Shown here: one piece after another, positions 25,111-45,027 of the stretch | How positions within the stretch are numbered: position 1 is the first letter of the stretch | How the letters are laid out: each line of letters begins with the position of its first letter | IMG/VR virus record: IMGVR_UViG_3300028025_006190 | Coordinates: 1-64,000 of that record | Length of the DNA stretch: 64,000 bases | Origin: a virus | Reading direction: 5' to 3' (one strand) | Notes under the pieces: generated by a model | Databases searched by the model: none | What the model was told of the DNA's origin: nothing | Seen by the model: the letters and a program-made list of their open reading frames with translations, nothing else | Translations under genes and position numbers: made by a program

Positions 25111-28100
25111 TGGCTAGGCAAAATCTACTTACCAACCCCAACTTCTCCCTTAGTACTGGGTGGAGGGGGCGTGAAGGTGCCACAATCCTCTTTACTCACT
25201 TCCTCGGTCGAACCTGCGTAGAGGTGACAAAGAAAGATACCCCCAAATCTGGCGTCGAGACAATTGACTACATTCCTATATTACAAAATCCAGCAAATCT
25301 TCCATATGCATATTCTGCCTATATCTATATTCCAACAGGTCAGCCCTCAGGAGAGTTTGTTGTCTCTATTGAGTGGTACACGTTTAGCTCTGGCACATAC
25401 ACCTCAATCCTAGAGACACAGTCTGATCCAACAGAACTCAGCTCCGGGATTGGTGAGTGGACCAGACTAACTCAGGTGACTGCAGCACCTAACAACGCGA
25501 CCCATGCAAAGTTCCGCATCTACCAAACACAGACGGGGACAAATGAAGCAAAGTTCCTAGCGGACTACGCCCTATTTGAGCAGTCAAGCTTTGTTGGTGG
25601 ATTTATTGATAATCTTACCCAGGCACAAGAGACGCAGATTGTTGACCGAGCACTTTCGATATATGAAGACGACTCTCACATAACTAAATTGCAGCTCAAT
25701 GCTGATGTTCAGATTGGGGATTTTGTCTTCAATACGATTGATGAAGATCAGATTATCTGGATTTGCACAGACATTGAGGGATGGTGGAATACTGCCACAC
25801 CCGAGACACCCAACATTCCTCGAGGTTTCCAAGACGGATCTTACGACGTATCCGGGAGATACGCTGCAAGAGATCTCACTCTAACGGGAGTATTCATTCC
25901 ACAAGGGCCAGGCGATGTGGGAGTTGGACGACAGAAACTGTTGGCGGCAATTGATCTAGTTCGTCAAGGTGCTTGGCTGCGGACAAGTGAGGAGCCAACA
26001 AGAGCATCTTTTGTTCGCCTCACCGGTAGACCGCAAATTCAGACAGTAAATGCTCGAGGCCGAACAGAGTTCTCGATTGCTCTTCGTGCGGGTGACCCAA
26101 TTAAATACAAGTGGGATGACACCAAAATTGATGGAATTAGTTCTCAAGAAATAGATCTTGCGTCGGAAGCTCCAGACGATTTTGGAACTTTGAGCATCAT
26201 CAATGAAGGCGATGCTACGGTAACGGCAAAGCTAATTTTTACCGGCCCGCTAGGTTCTGGGTCTACTGTAGAGGTCTATCACGAAAACAGTGGTACAACT
26301 GAGGTGATGACACTCATCGAGCCTCTCCGCAGTAACGGTGCCGTCGCTACAGTGACTGACGTCGAGATCACAAACAATGTTGCTCTTGTTACTACAGAAG
26401 AAGCTCACGGTCTATCTATTGGTGAGGTTGTGTCTATTGTTTCTACAATAAATGACGATGTTAACGTCAGTTCAGCCACAATTTCTTCAGTTACGGACAC
26501 ACTTCCATACACTCTGAGCTACACAATCACACATCCCGTCGATGACTTCCCCAAAGAAACTTCTGGCGGGACCGTTAATCTAGTATCAAAAGACGTGATG
26601 GTAGTGGACAACTACCACAGAAATGTCACACTAAATGGCGATGAAACAGGCTACAGATCAAAGCTAGATACTTTGACTGATTGGATAACACTCGAGCCTG
26701 GTCTAAATACTTTTACCTTCACTGACAGTATTGATCCGGATTCTGTAAGACTTAAATACTATGACGGAACTACAAATAAAATTACGCTAACAACAACAGA
26801 TTCTCATTTTCTTACTCAAAATAATGTTATATCTATTGAGTTTCCTACATATGCAGAAATTGCATTTAAAGAAGTTACTAGCAATATAGTCACTATTACC
26901 ACAGCTAACTCACACGGATTTTCTGTCGGAGATCAAATAGAGGTGAGTACAACCCTAAGTACCACCGTCACACAAAAAGAGATAACTTCTAATACTGCCA
27001 CCCTTACCGTGGCAGATGGCTCAGCAATTTCTGACAATGATGTTGTCTCTGTGTCGATCCCTGCTACTGCTCAGGTTATAGCAAAGAGTCGTTCGGGGGA
27101 CTTGATAACTCTTACTACCTCAAATGCCGCCACTGGCCACGGATTCTCCAATGGAGACGAGGTGACAGTTGGATTCCCGCTAAGTGCACTAGCGACAAAT
27201 AAGCAACTTATTGACAATGTGGCAACTATTACTACGGCCCAGAACCATAACTTTGTGCTGAATGATGAAATAAATGTAGCATTTCCGGAGACAACCAGTG
27301 TCAACCAGAAAACTGTATCTGACACCCAGGTAACCCTCAGGACCGCCACGGATCATGGGTTTTCTGTGGGGGACAGAATCACTGTTGCACTCCCCACGGG
27401 ATCAGCGGTCACACTAAGTGACTCTAGAAAATATGGTGGTGCAGCATATCTAGGTGTGACGTTTATACAGTCCTCGGGTGTAACTAGAACTCTAACTACA
27501 ACTGATCCCCACAACTTTGCAGCAGGAGATCAAATTTACGTTGCAAGTATAAATACCGACTACAACGGAACACACACCATCATCAATACCCCCACCACCA
27601 CGACACTTACATATGATGTGACTGGTGGAACTTCTATAACTAATGCGTCACCGATCTCCACTGACGGAATAGGTACCGTAACAAACACCACTACGAGCTA
27701 CCGAGTAACACTCAATACCGCAGCAGCACACAACTTTTCAGTTGGAGACTCGATCTTGGTGGGTGTTGGACTCCCGACTACAGCCACTATAACCAACAGA
27801 CTAGCCAGCTCTACTGAGTGCACACTCACATCAGCTGCGCACAAATACAGCGTTGGTGAAGTGATCACTGTGGCCCTGACGGGTTCTGGTGTAGATAGGT
27901 ACAACGGAACATTTGCTATCTCTGCTGTGGCCACCGACACGTTTACTTATGTGTTTGCTGGAGCTAGTGAATCATCTATCGCGGCCACTGGCTCGGTAAC
28001 TAACTTGACGATCCAAAATATCTACAATGGAACAAAAGTTATTGATACGGTCCCGACTAATAGTTCTTTCACCTATTTGGTTTATGGACAAGACTCGTAC

Positions 28101-28226
28101 ACAACGAGTACAAAGGCAGGATCTAGTGCATCTATCTCTAATCTGACGAATACTGCACTTAATGGAACAAATTTAGTTCTTACGGCAGCTTCCGGTACGA
28201 CTCTTCAATACACAAGGACGGTTTAG
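25110..28226 (+). CDS. Distal tail (Dit-like) protein with N-terminal binding domain and beta-repeats
   Basis: This protein has 1,038 residues, overlapping the tape measure stop. Residues 1-165 resemble a carbohydrate-binding-type beta sandwich (NLLTNPNFSLSTGWRG... opening and LADYALFEQ end). About 190-330 match phage Dit proteins (GRYAARDLTLTGVFI...GVGRQKLLAAIDLV...ARGRTEFSIALRAGDP). From about 410 to the end there are some nine copies of the H-G/N-F-x-V-G-D beta-repeat, some followed by YNGT and TFTY strands. Dit forms the ring joining the tube to the tip. The C-terminal repeats probably extend as an array of small beta domains. Confidence 0.7.
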   Translation: MARQNLLTNPNFSLSTGWRGREGATILFTHFLGRTCVEVTKKDTPKSGVETIDYIPILQNPANLPYAYSAYIYIPTGQPSGEFVVSIEWYTFSSGTYTSILETQSDPTELSSGIGEWTRLTQVTAAPNNATHAKFRIYQTQTGTNEAKFLADYALFEQSSFVGGFIDNLTQAQETQIVDRALSIYEDDSHITKLQLNADVQIGDFVFNTIDEDQIIWICTDIEGWWNTATPETPNIPRGFQDGSYDVSGRYAARDLTLTGVFIPQGPGDVGVGRQKLLAAIDLVRQGAWLRTSEEPTRASFVRLTGRPQIQTVNARGRTEFSIALRAGDPIKYKWDDTKIDGISSQEIDLASEAPDDFGTLSIINEGDATVTAKLIFTGPLGSGSTVEVYHENSGTTEVMTLIEPLRSNGAVATVTDVEITNNVALVTTEEAHGLSIGEVVSIVSTINDDVNVSSATISSVTDTLPYTLSYTITHPVDDFPKETSGGTVNLVSKDVMVVDNYHRNVTLNGDETGYRSKLDTLTDWITLEPGLNTFTFTDSIDPDSVRLKYYDGTTNKITLTTTDSHFLTQNNVISIEFPTYAEIAFKEVTSNIVTITTANSHGFSVGDQIEVSTTLSTTVTQKEITSNTATLTVADGSAISDNDVVSVSIPATAQVIAKSRSGDLITLTTSNAATGHGFSNGDEVTVGFPLSALATNKQLIDNVATITTAQNHNFVLNDEINVAFPETTSVNQKTVSDTQVTLRTATDHGFSVGDRITVALPTGSAVTLSDSRKYGGAAYLGVTFIQSSGVTRTLTTTDPHNFAAGDQIYVASINTDYNGTHTIINTPTTTTLTYDVTGGTSITNASPISTDGIGTVTNTTTSYRVTLNTAAAHNFSVGDSILVGVGLPTTATITNRLASSTECTLTSAAHKYSVGEVITVALTGSGVDRYNGTFAISAVATDTFTYVFAGASESSIAATGSVTNLTIQNIYNGTKVIDTVPTNSSFTYLVYGQDSYTTSTKAGSSASISNLTNTALNGTNLVLTAASGTTLQYTRTV

Positions 28227-28229
28227 TAA

Positions 28230-31211
28230 ATGCCTAGTTTTGTTTTTGGTGCTGGCGGCACAAGTAACAATGGTGCTAGCTATACGGGTGATGTCTGGGT
28301 TCGCTCATTTGCTGGATATGCATCTGGGTTCAACAACAACATCTCTGGTGCTGGTGTGGTTGTCTATGACAGCATTACTATTAACGGCACCTACAGTAAT
28401 GCCTACCCCACGTACTCGGATGGCTATGCGTATTTGAACAGGGCCGGCGGCGGCTTTATGTACTTTAGCCGTTTTCAGGGTAACGGCGGGGTGGTTACAG
28501 ACAATACAGGGTATTCGTGGACCAATGGTGGGCTCCAAGGCACCGTCACATGGTCGACAGTCCCCGCTGTAATTAGCGCCCCAACCGCTACAGCAAGCAC
28601 TACGGCTCAAGGTACTGTTGCTCTTTCGTGGACCGCTCCCAACAACGGTGGCGCTACAATCACGAACTACAGAATTTTCTTCGAGACAAGTGCTAATGGT
28701 TCTACTGGCTGGTCTGGTAAAACAGAGGTAACAAAATCAACAAGTACGTCCACAAGCCATACGGTCACCGGTCTAACAGTCGGAACTTACTATCGATTTT
28801 ATGTAAATGCCGTAAACTCGCGCGGCACAGCAAACTACTCGACAGTTTCTGCTGTCCGCCAAGCCCCCGGTAACCCGGGAGCACCGACTGCTCTTACGGC
28901 CACAAAAAGTACTGCCGCTGTTGGGTCAGTGGTTCTCGGCTGGACCGCCCCGTCAGTGGTATCGAGCGGTATCACTGGCTATAACGTCTACGCCAGACTT
29001 TCTACTGGATCTAGAACAAGGATAGCTACTCTCACAGGGCCAACAACCTCTTTTACTGCAACAGGCCTAGTGCAGCGTGGCAGCTATACATTCGATGTGG
29101 CCGCTCGAAGCGCATTCTCAGACACCAATGCAACTGAGAGTACGGCATCGGCCACGGCCACCGCCCAGGCATCTGGTGTTTCGTCCCCGCCACTGAACTT
29201 GGTTGTTACTACTGGTGGTCTGGAAAATCAGCTTGTACTCAACTGGAGTGCCCCCACTGATACGGCAAGTGACCTCCAAGGATATTATGTGTACCGATCT
29301 ACGGGGACCTTGGCTGCAACAATCTCTGGTTCAACAACAACAGCTACTATCACTGGGCTGATTCCCGGGCAAAGCTATGGTTGGGATGTTCGTGCAAGAA
29401 CGACGCTTTCGGAGACACTTTCTACATTTGGTGAAGCATCGACAATCATATATGGTGTCCCCCTAGGAGAGCCAGACGCACCCACAATGACGTCCCTAAC
29501 GGTACTGTCAACTGTTGCCGGAGCAGCCAGACTTGTTTGGATCCCAAGCCCAGCGGCTGTTTACGCCAAAATCTACCGCACCTACCCGGATGGCAGCGCC
29601 TCGGACTCACTAGTTGCATCAGTCAAAGGGACAAGCTACGTCTTCTACGGCCTAAACCCCAATACTACGTACTACTACAAGATGTCGTCTGTCAGCTCTA
29701 CTAGTGAGGGACCGAAAACCTCGTCCTCTTTGTCTGTCACTCCGCTATCTACATCAGTACAAACCATTACCACCGCCTCGACTGTCACTAATACATCAAA
29801 CTCGGCAGTTTTTAATGGGACATATTTTGTTTCAAGTATTTTGGATGCTCAGCGATTTTCATATCTTCGAACAGCTTCAAATTTGTCCTCTACAGCAATT
29901 CCCGAATCATTTGGTGTACTGAGCAACCGAACAGGTGATGATCTTAGTGGAACATTTACAATATCTACGGGATCTCCAACAAGTAATCAATTTACTTACA
30001 CAAGCACACCTTCCTGGGGCACTCAGAACATCCCTACAACCCCCGTGAGTGTGTCGGTCACTAATAACACCAGTGCGAGATTTAATGGTGTATATACCGC
30101 ACAGTCTGACGCAAGCACAATTACGTACTCGGTAGCCGCGGGGTCTAATGTCTCGAGCAGGGCTGCTTCCGGGTCTGTAGTAAATCAAAGTAACAGCACA
30201 TATAACGGTGTATTTACCATTACGGAGGCAACAGAGACCACCTTTACATACCCAGCGGCTGCAAGCGGCTCCGATCAAGAAACTACCGCATCGGCGGGGG
30301 CGGTGGATAATCTCACCAACAGGACCATCTACAATACTGACGAGACTCTTGTTACAAGTGTCCCAGCGTACAACAGGCTGGTATATGACGCAAAACCTTC
30401 ATTTGTAAACAGATCATATGATTTTGCGACTAGCACTGCGGACTCCGATCCTGGAGATGGGAAGATTAGATTTAACAACGCCACTCTTGGGTCCGTGTCT
30501 TCGATCTATATCAGCAACAAGGACACCAGCCTTGCTAGCCAAGTAGCTTGGTATCAAATGTGGAATGATGGGCTATCTGTCACCAATAAGGGTAAGTTGA
30601 TTGTCGCGAACTCTTCTGGGCTGTGGAGCTTTACCGTATCCGGAACAGTAGTTTCAGCTAATGGCTACTACAGAATCCCGGTGTCCTCTCCGGTGGGAAC
30701 TTCTGTCCCCGCTGCTGGGGCCGTAGCCGTGGCTTTTGTTCCATTTGGATTCACGGATGCCCCCTACAAGTTCAGTACCAGCACAACTGTTGGCGACCCA
30801 GGTAGCGGGTACATCAGATATAACCAATCTTCTATACAAAGTGTTACTCAGTTGATCATCGACAGATATTCCAGTGAAACTAGCCCGGTTGATAGATTGA
30901 ACTGGATCAATAGTTGGTATAATCCGCTGTTCTCATCAACACAAACAGGGCGAATCTTTATTAGAAGTCGCAATACTATGGCGGAGTTCGCCCTGACTGG
31001 GGATGCTGTTTATAACTCCGGAGGATCCTACTTTACTGCCCCCGTCACTTGGAAAGCAGGAGATGCGGGAATTTTGGCAGCTGATTTCCCTGTATTGATT
31101 ACTTTTGTTCAAAGTAAAAATGCGGAGCTATATCAGCCGTACGGGGACGTACGAAAAGCTAATAGTATTGCAAACCTGGAGATACAATACCGCTCCGGTT
31201 GGCTTGGCTAG
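28230..31211 (+). CDS. Minor tail protein with fibronectin type III domains
   Basis: This protein has 993 residues. The N-terminus (1-110) is Gly/Asn/Tyr-rich. About 110-520 contain four fibronectin III-like domains (VALSWTAPNNGG...YRFYVNAVNSRG; VVLGWTAP...; LVLNWSAP...; ARLVWIPSP...YYYKMSSVS). About 520-720 hold four diverged copies of the FNGT..TF.Y beta-repeat. About 725-980 hold two copies of a module common in tail fibres (TSTADSDPGDGKIRFNN...VAWYQMWND; TSTTVGDPGSGYIRYNQ...LNWINSWYN). It lies between Dit and the hub gene. A cell-surface contact role is likely (inference). Confidence 0.7.
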   Translation: MPSFVFGAGGTSNNGASYTGDVWVRSFAGYASGFNNNISGAGVVVYDSITINGTYSNAYPTYSDGYAYLNRAGGGFMYFSRFQGNGGVVTDNTGYSWTNGGLQGTVTWSTVPAVISAPTATASTTAQGTVALSWTAPNNGGATITNYRIFFETSANGSTGWSGKTEVTKSTSTSTSHTVTGLTVGTYYRFYVNAVNSRGTANYSTVSAVRQAPGNPGAPTALTATKSTAAVGSVVLGWTAPSVVSSGITGYNVYARLSTGSRTRIATLTGPTTSFTATGLVQRGSYTFDVAARSAFSDTNATESTASATATAQASGVSSPPLNLVVTTGGLENQLVLNWSAPTDTASDLQGYYVYRSTGTLAATISGSTTTATITGLIPGQSYGWDVRARTTLSETLSTFGEASTIIYGVPLGEPDAPTMTSLTVLSTVAGAARLVWIPSPAAVYAKIYRTYPDGSASDSLVASVKGTSYVFYGLNPNTTYYYKMSSVSSTSEGPKTSSSLSVTPLSTSVQTITTASTVTNTSNSAVFNGTYFVSSILDAQRFSYLRTASNLSSTAIPESFGVLSNRTGDDLSGTFTISTGSPTSNQFTYTSTPSWGTQNIPTTPVSVSVTNNTSARFNGVYTAQSDASTITYSVAAGSNVSSRAASGSVVNQSNSTYNGVFTITEATETTFTYPAAASGSDQETTASAGAVDNLTNRTIYNTDETLVTSVPAYNRLVYDAKPSFVNRSYDFATSTADSDPGDGKIRFNNATLGSVSSIYISNKDTSLASQVAWYQMWNDGLSVTNKGKLIVANSSGLWSFTVSGTVVSANGYYRIPVSSPVGTSVPAAGAVAVAFVPFGFTDAPYKFSTSTTVGDPGSGYIRYNQSSIQSVTQLIIDRYSSETSPVDRLNWINSWYNPLFSSTQTGRIFIRSRNTMAEFALTGDAVYNSGGSYFTAPVTWKAGDAGILAADFPVLITFVQSKNAELYQPYGDVRKANSIANLEIQYRSGWLG

Positions 31212-31243
31212 TGTAGAATAGAAATATCCACTAGGAAAGACTT
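31212..31243 (+). promoter_or_regulatory. Candidate extended -10 promoter before the hub gene
   Basis: TGTAGAATAGAA at 31212-31223 contains a TG-extended TAGAAT box, and TAGAATAGAA recurs at 56704-56713 before another gene. No clear -35 box is present. AGGAAAG at 31233-31239 is the ribosome binding site for the ATG at 31244. Confidence 0.3.
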
Positions 31244-41003
<9,760 letters not shown>

Positions 41004-41012
41004 GATATAGAT

Positions 41013-41774
41013 ATGGCACTCGACTTTCCCTCCAGCCCCACCAACGGGCAAGTATTTGGCGACTACACGTATGACTCCACCGCTGGAGGATGGCGTAGCA
41101 GTAAGCTGGAGGCCACAGGAGTACCCGCTGGAGGAACTGCCAACCAGCTGCTGTCTAAAGTAAACAGCACAGACTACAACACTCAGTGGATCACAGCTGT
41201 CCCCATTGCTAACGGCGGGACTGGCGTAGAGACTGGTGCTGGGATTACTCCGATCATCCCAACTAGCGCTACAACAGGCTCTGTTGGAGCAACAGGTACA
41301 GTAACGTTTTCTGCCCAGACAAGCATCAGCGTAAACGGGTGTTTTACATCTGCCTACACCCGTTACCGTGTTTTTGTAGATTTCACAACTACCAACATGA
41401 CTGGTACAAATACGACGTGGGTCTTACGGTCTAGTGGGTCGAATAATACAACTTCAAACTATAGTTACAACGGTTACAGGTTCATTGACTGGGCGGCTGC
41501 CCAGTTAAACGCAGCCGCTGCGGCTAGCTGGCTATTCATCGACTCAAATTCTCAAACAGGGACATCCTATTTGCAGGGGTACACCGATATTATGTACCCG
41601 CAACAGACAAGCCGAACATATATGAACCACGTGGCTAATATGTACGGTGCAGGTGGCTTCGACGGGTCCAACTATTTGGCGGGAATGTTTAACGGAACTA
41701 CGTCCTTTGATGGCTTCTCTATTATTTTTTCCGCTTCCTCAACAGGAACTATCAAGATTTATGGGTATAACTAA
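41013..41774 (+). CDS. Tail fibre-associated protein
   Basis: This protein has 253 residues. The N-terminus (LDFPSSPTNGQVFGDYTYDSTAGGWRSSK) is the short motif that recurs in phage fibre proteins as an attachment or spacer element. It is followed by PIANGGTGVETG, another fibre motif, and a beta-rich C-terminal domain of about 150 residues (WLFIDSNSQTGTSYLQGYTDIMYP...). It follows the main fibre gene by nine bases and overlaps the next gene by one base. It is probably a second, shorter receptor-binding or fibre-tip protein. Confidence 0.65.
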   Translation: MALDFPSSPTNGQVFGDYTYDSTAGGWRSSKLEATGVPAGGTANQLLSKVNSTDYNTQWITAVPIANGGTGVETGAGITPIIPTSATTGSVGATGTVTFSAQTSISVNGCFTSAYTRYRVFVDFTTTNMTGTNTTWVLRSSGSNNTTSNYSYNGYRFIDWAAAQLNAAAAASWLFIDSNSQTGTSYLQGYTDIMYPQQTSRTYMNHVANMYGAGGFDGSNYLAGMFNGTTSFDGFSIIFSASSTGTIKIYGYN

Positions 41775-41971
41775 TGGATGAACTTACAGACGAAGAAATT
41801 GCGGCAATGCCTTCGGTTACCGAAGAAGACCTACAAGCTATACAAGCGTCTCAAGCAGAGTTAGACGCACAGCTTGAAGTTCAACGAGCAATTAAAGAAT
41901 CTGCTTTGGCTAAACTTGCCTTGTTGGGATTGACTGAAGAAGAAGCCCGCGCTGTAATCGGTATCATCTAA
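41774..41971 (+). CDS. Small acidic helical protein downstream of the fibre genes
   Basis: This protein has 65 residues, its ATG overlapping the previous TAA. The sequence is almost entirely helical (LTDEEIAAMPSVTEEDLQAIQASQAEL...) and ends in KLALLGLTEEEARAVIGI, a motif found in small proteins next to phage fibre genes. It may help fibre folding or assembly; this is inference from position. Confidence 0.6.
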   Translation: MDELTDEEIAAMPSVTEEDLQAIQASQAELDAQLEVQRAIKESALAKLALLGLTEEEARAVIGII

Positions 41972-41984
41972 ATTAAGAGACAAT

Positions 41985-42464
41985 ATGACACAAACATATG
42001 AAGTAAAAGATGGGGCAAGAACGCTCCAATTTGATGGTGTCCTTTTGGGCTCATCAACATCTAGAAAACGTGGATCTATTCGATGGATTGAGTTTGAGAT
42101 CTATAAAACAGAGAGTGGTTCATACATCCTGTCAAGGATTGGTGTATCTCTCGTTTATCACTCTGGGGCCTGTAATTTAGTCGATAAATATAAACTTCGT
42201 GAAGTTGACTCTGAAGATTTAGTCGATGGATCTATGCCTTGCGAGTTGTGTCAGCCCACATTCGAAGCACCTTTTCTTTTCCCGGAAAAACTGCGCTACT
42301 GGGCCCAGGTATCAGACGATCCGCAAGCTGTCTTAGATGCTCTCTATAAATACGATGAAAAGGGTGCCAGGTATTTGACCTGGGTTGCTAGTAGAGTGCT
42401 GGAAGAGGCTGCTGACAATGATCCAGAAATAGATTCCATCTATAGAGTTGAATATATTCCGTGA
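41985..42464 (+). CDS. Conserved-looking phage protein of unknown function
   Basis: This protein has 159 residues. The N-terminus is beta-rich (LQFDGVLLGSSTSRKRGSIRWIEFEIYKTESGSYILSR...), followed by a paired-Cys segment (MPCELCQPTF, C-x2-C with an earlier Cys in HSGACNL), then a C-terminal helical region (DDPQAVLDALYKYDEKGARYLTWVASRVLEEA). The Cys pair may bind metal. It opens the replication region and overlaps the next gene by GTGA. No function is recognised. Confidence 0.6.
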   Translation: MTQTYEVKDGARTLQFDGVLLGSSTSRKRGSIRWIEFEIYKTESGSYILSRIGVSLVYHSGACNLVDKYKLREVDSEDLVDGSMPCELCQPTFEAPFLFPEKLRYWAQVSDDPQAVLDALYKYDEKGARYLTWVASRVLEEAADNDPEIDSIYRVEYIP

Positions 42465-42715
42465 GTGACGAAGAAAATAGTGAAGCCCCCGCTCGAGCCG
42501 AGTATCCAAGCCCACTACGTTCTCTGATCACAGAGCTCCACGAGGTATATCAAGAGCTCCGTATCGTGGGGTTTTCTCGTCAGACTGCAGATAGCATTGT
42601 TGCCAACATTCTTTTTGATGCTATGCTTAGTCGTCCCCTAGACGAGAATGACGATGACTATGACGACGATGATGAAGATAATGACAAAGAAGACAATAAT
42701 GACATTGGAGTTTAA
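42461..42715 (+). CDS. Small protein with poly-acidic tail
   Basis: This protein has 84 residues from a GTG overlapping the previous stop. A helical N-terminal part (SPLRSLITELHEVYQELRIVGFSRQTADSIVANILFDAML) precedes an almost pure Asp/Glu tail. It lies immediately before the DNA polymerase gene. Its acidic tail could mimic DNA or bind a basic partner, but this is speculation from composition. Confidence 0.6.
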   Translation: MSDEENSEAPARAEYPSPLRSLITELHEVYQELRIVGFSRQTADSIVANILFDAMLSRPLDENDDDYDDDDEDNDKEDNNDIGV

Positions 42716-42717
42716 TA

Positions 42718-44538
42718 ATGACTAATGGACTAGACGGAGTTAGTGTCCACTTTGTAGATAGCTCTGAAAAAGCCGCACAATTTATGACCTGGCTCAGCGA
42801 GCGTCGCCCCATGAGTGCTGTGGGTGTGGACATTGAGACAGGAGAATATCCGGGCACCGACAAGAAGGGTGCCCTTTCTCCTTGGCACGGTGATATCCGT
42901 CTTGTCCAGATCGGTGACGGTATGGATGGGTGGTCAATTCCCTGGGATGAGTGGAAGGGGGTCTTCTATGAGGCTATGGAACGTTTTGATGGCCCGATCG
43001 TCTGCCACAACATTGCTTTTGAGGCTCGTTGGTTCGCTGTAAAGTCTCACTGGGAGCTTCCGTGGCACCGAGCACATGACACCATGCTTATGGCAAAGAT
43101 TATCGATCCTCTTGGTTCTGGTGCACTTAAAGAATTGGCTCGTCGACACGTAGACACTGACGCCATTGCACTCCAAGACACCTTGGATCTGCAATTTCGA
43201 GACAACGGCTGGACTTGGGGCACTGTCCCAGTCAATTTTCAGCCTTACTGGTCATATGGTGCTCTCGATACCGTCTTGACTATGCGTCTTTTCGAGCAGT
43301 TTTATAGAATGTGTGGCCCCGGGGCTGCCTACAGCATGCCATACGAGATTGAAATGCAGACTCGTAAAATTGCCACTCGCATGGAGATCAACGGGGCTCG
43401 CGTAGACCTTCAATACTCACAAAAAAAGCTTGATGAACTCACTCAATACACCGAGACAGTGAAGAAGTGGGCAAAAGATACATACAACACCTCGATTACG
43501 AGCAATCTCCAGCTTGCTAAGACATTTGAGGATCTTGGTGGCATCATTAATGAGCGTACGAGAACTGGTGCCCCCTCTATGACTAAAGAGCAGCTTGAGA
43601 TTCTCTATATCAATGGGAATAACGAAGTAAAAATCTTGGCCGATGCTGCTTTGAAGCAACGTAAGGCTGACAAACTTGCTAGTTCATACTTCAGCAACTT
43701 CCTCAAGGACAACATTGATGGATTAGTTCATCCATCTATTGGCACGCTGACAGCAAGAACGGGTCGTATGTCAATTACCGAGCCGGCCCTACAAACTCTA
43801 CCTTCCGGGGACTCTACGGTCCGTCGAGCGTTTATCCCACGTAATGAAGACAACGTAATCATCTCCTCTGACCTCGATCAAGTCGAGTTCCGACTCACTG
43901 CTGCTTTTTCTCAGGATGAGAAACTTATCCAGCTATTTCACGACGCAGATGCGACCGGCGGTGATGTGTTTACGTCTATCATGCAACAGGTCTATCAGGA
44001 CAACACACTTCAAAAGTCTGATCCTCGACGCAAACTTATCAAAGGTGTCGTCTACGGAAAGCTCTACGGTGCTGGTGTAGACAAAATGGCTCTCACGGCT
44101 GGTGTTCAGACCCATGTGATGAAAGATGTTGTGGATGCATTTGACAGCAACTACCCCGGAGTAAAGGGACTACAACGCGGTATTGAAGATGCAGGTATGC
44201 GTCGTCTTCGAGAGGAGGGACTGGGGTACGTCCAGACTCGAACGGGTCGTCGTCTCCCCTGTGACTCGGATCGTGTCTACTCATTGACTAACTACCTTAT
44301 TCAGGCAACGGCTGCCGAGGTATTCAAACAAAACCTCATTAAGCTTGATCAGGCTGACCTGACGGAATATTTGATTGTTCCTGTGCACGATGAGATCGTT
44401 CTTGAAGCCCCACGTGATGAGGCTCAGGAAGTTATGAGAGTTGTACAACAATGTATGACTACAACCGAGGGATGGACTGTGCCACTGACTGCTGGTGTGG
44501 ATGGCCCGTTTGATAACTGGGGGGCAAAGTATGACTAA
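42718..44538 (+). CDS. DNA polymerase I (family A) with 3'-5' exonuclease domain
   Basis: This protein has 606 residues. The N-terminal 200 residues form a DEDDy-type 3'-5' exonuclease (VGVDIETGEYPG exo I, CHNIAFEARWF exo II, YGALDTVLTMRLFEQ exo III). The polymerase part has motif A as SSDLDQVEFRLTA (near 385), motif B/O-helix as RRKLIKGVVYGKLYGAG (near 440) and motif C as VPVHDEIVLEAP (near 558). No 5' nuclease domain is present, as usual for phage enzymes. It replicates the phage genome together with the primase-helicase and SNF2 helicase downstream. Confidence 0.92.
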   Translation: MTNGLDGVSVHFVDSSEKAAQFMTWLSERRPMSAVGVDIETGEYPGTDKKGALSPWHGDIRLVQIGDGMDGWSIPWDEWKGVFYEAMERFDGPIVCHNIAFEARWFAVKSHWELPWHRAHDTMLMAKIIDPLGSGALKELARRHVDTDAIALQDTLDLQFRDNGWTWGTVPVNFQPYWSYGALDTVLTMRLFEQFYRMCGPGAAYSMPYEIEMQTRKIATRMEINGARVDLQYSQKKLDELTQYTETVKKWAKDTYNTSITSNLQLAKTFEDLGGIINERTRTGAPSMTKEQLEILYINGNNEVKILADAALKQRKADKLASSYFSNFLKDNIDGLVHPSIGTLTARTGRMSITEPALQTLPSGDSTVRRAFIPRNEDNVIISSDLDQVEFRLTAAFSQDEKLIQLFHDADATGGDVFTSIMQQVYQDNTLQKSDPRRKLIKGVVYGKLYGAGVDKMALTAGVQTHVMKDVVDAFDSNYPGVKGLQRGIEDAGMRRLREEGLGYVQTRTGRRLPCDSDRVYSLTNYLIQATAAEVFKQNLIKLDQADLTEYLIVPVHDEIVLEAPRDEAQEVMRVVQQCMTTTEGWTVPLTAGVDGPFDNWGAKYD

Positions 44539-45001
44539 GCATGTAATTGTTGCAGTAGATCCTGGTAAGGCTACTGGAGTGGCTGTATTTGAATTTGTCA
44601 AGGGTGAAGAGCCAGTGATGATTGAAACAGCAGAAGTTCAGTTTGAGACTTTCGCCCCCTGGGTGCGTAAGTGGCTTAATCACTACGTAATGGAGGACGT
44701 GTCTCTACATATCGTTTGTGAGAGGTTTACCATTAATGCTCAGACGGTGAAAAATTCCCAGGCTCCATTCTCTCTTGAAGAGATTGGTGTGCTCAAGCAG
44801 ACCATGCTTGATTGTGGGTTGGAAGTGGGAGATCTAAAATTTCAATCTCCAGCTGACGCAAAAGCAATGTTTGACAACACTAAGCTCAAGAAACTGGAAT
44901 ACTGGAGCAGAGGCGGAGAAGGCCACGCACTAGATGCTATTAGGCATGGACTGCTGTATATGGTAAAGTTAGGCTGGAATCCGCTGCCAAAACTTCGGTA
45001 G
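44531..45001 (+). CDS. RuvC-like Holliday junction resolvase
   Basis: This protein has 156 residues. I chose the ATG at 44531 because it gives the expected RuvC-type start (MTKHVIVAVDPGKATGVAVFE). The ATG overlaps the end of the polymerase gene. Acidic residues expected for the RNase H fold are the Asp in VDPGKATG, the Glu in IVCERF and the Asp in HALDAIRHGL. It would resolve recombination or replication intermediates before packaging. Placement in the replication operon agrees. Confidence 0.75.
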   Translation: MTKHVIVAVDPGKATGVAVFEFVKGEEPVMIETAEVQFETFAPWVRKWLNHYVMEDVSLHIVCERFTINAQTVKNSQAPFSLEEIGVLKQTMLDCGLEVGDLKFQSPADAKAMFDNTKLKKLEYWSRGGEGHALDAIRHGLLYMVKLGWNPLPKLR

Positions 45002-45027
45002 ATTCTAAAAACAAACTAAGGACAAAA

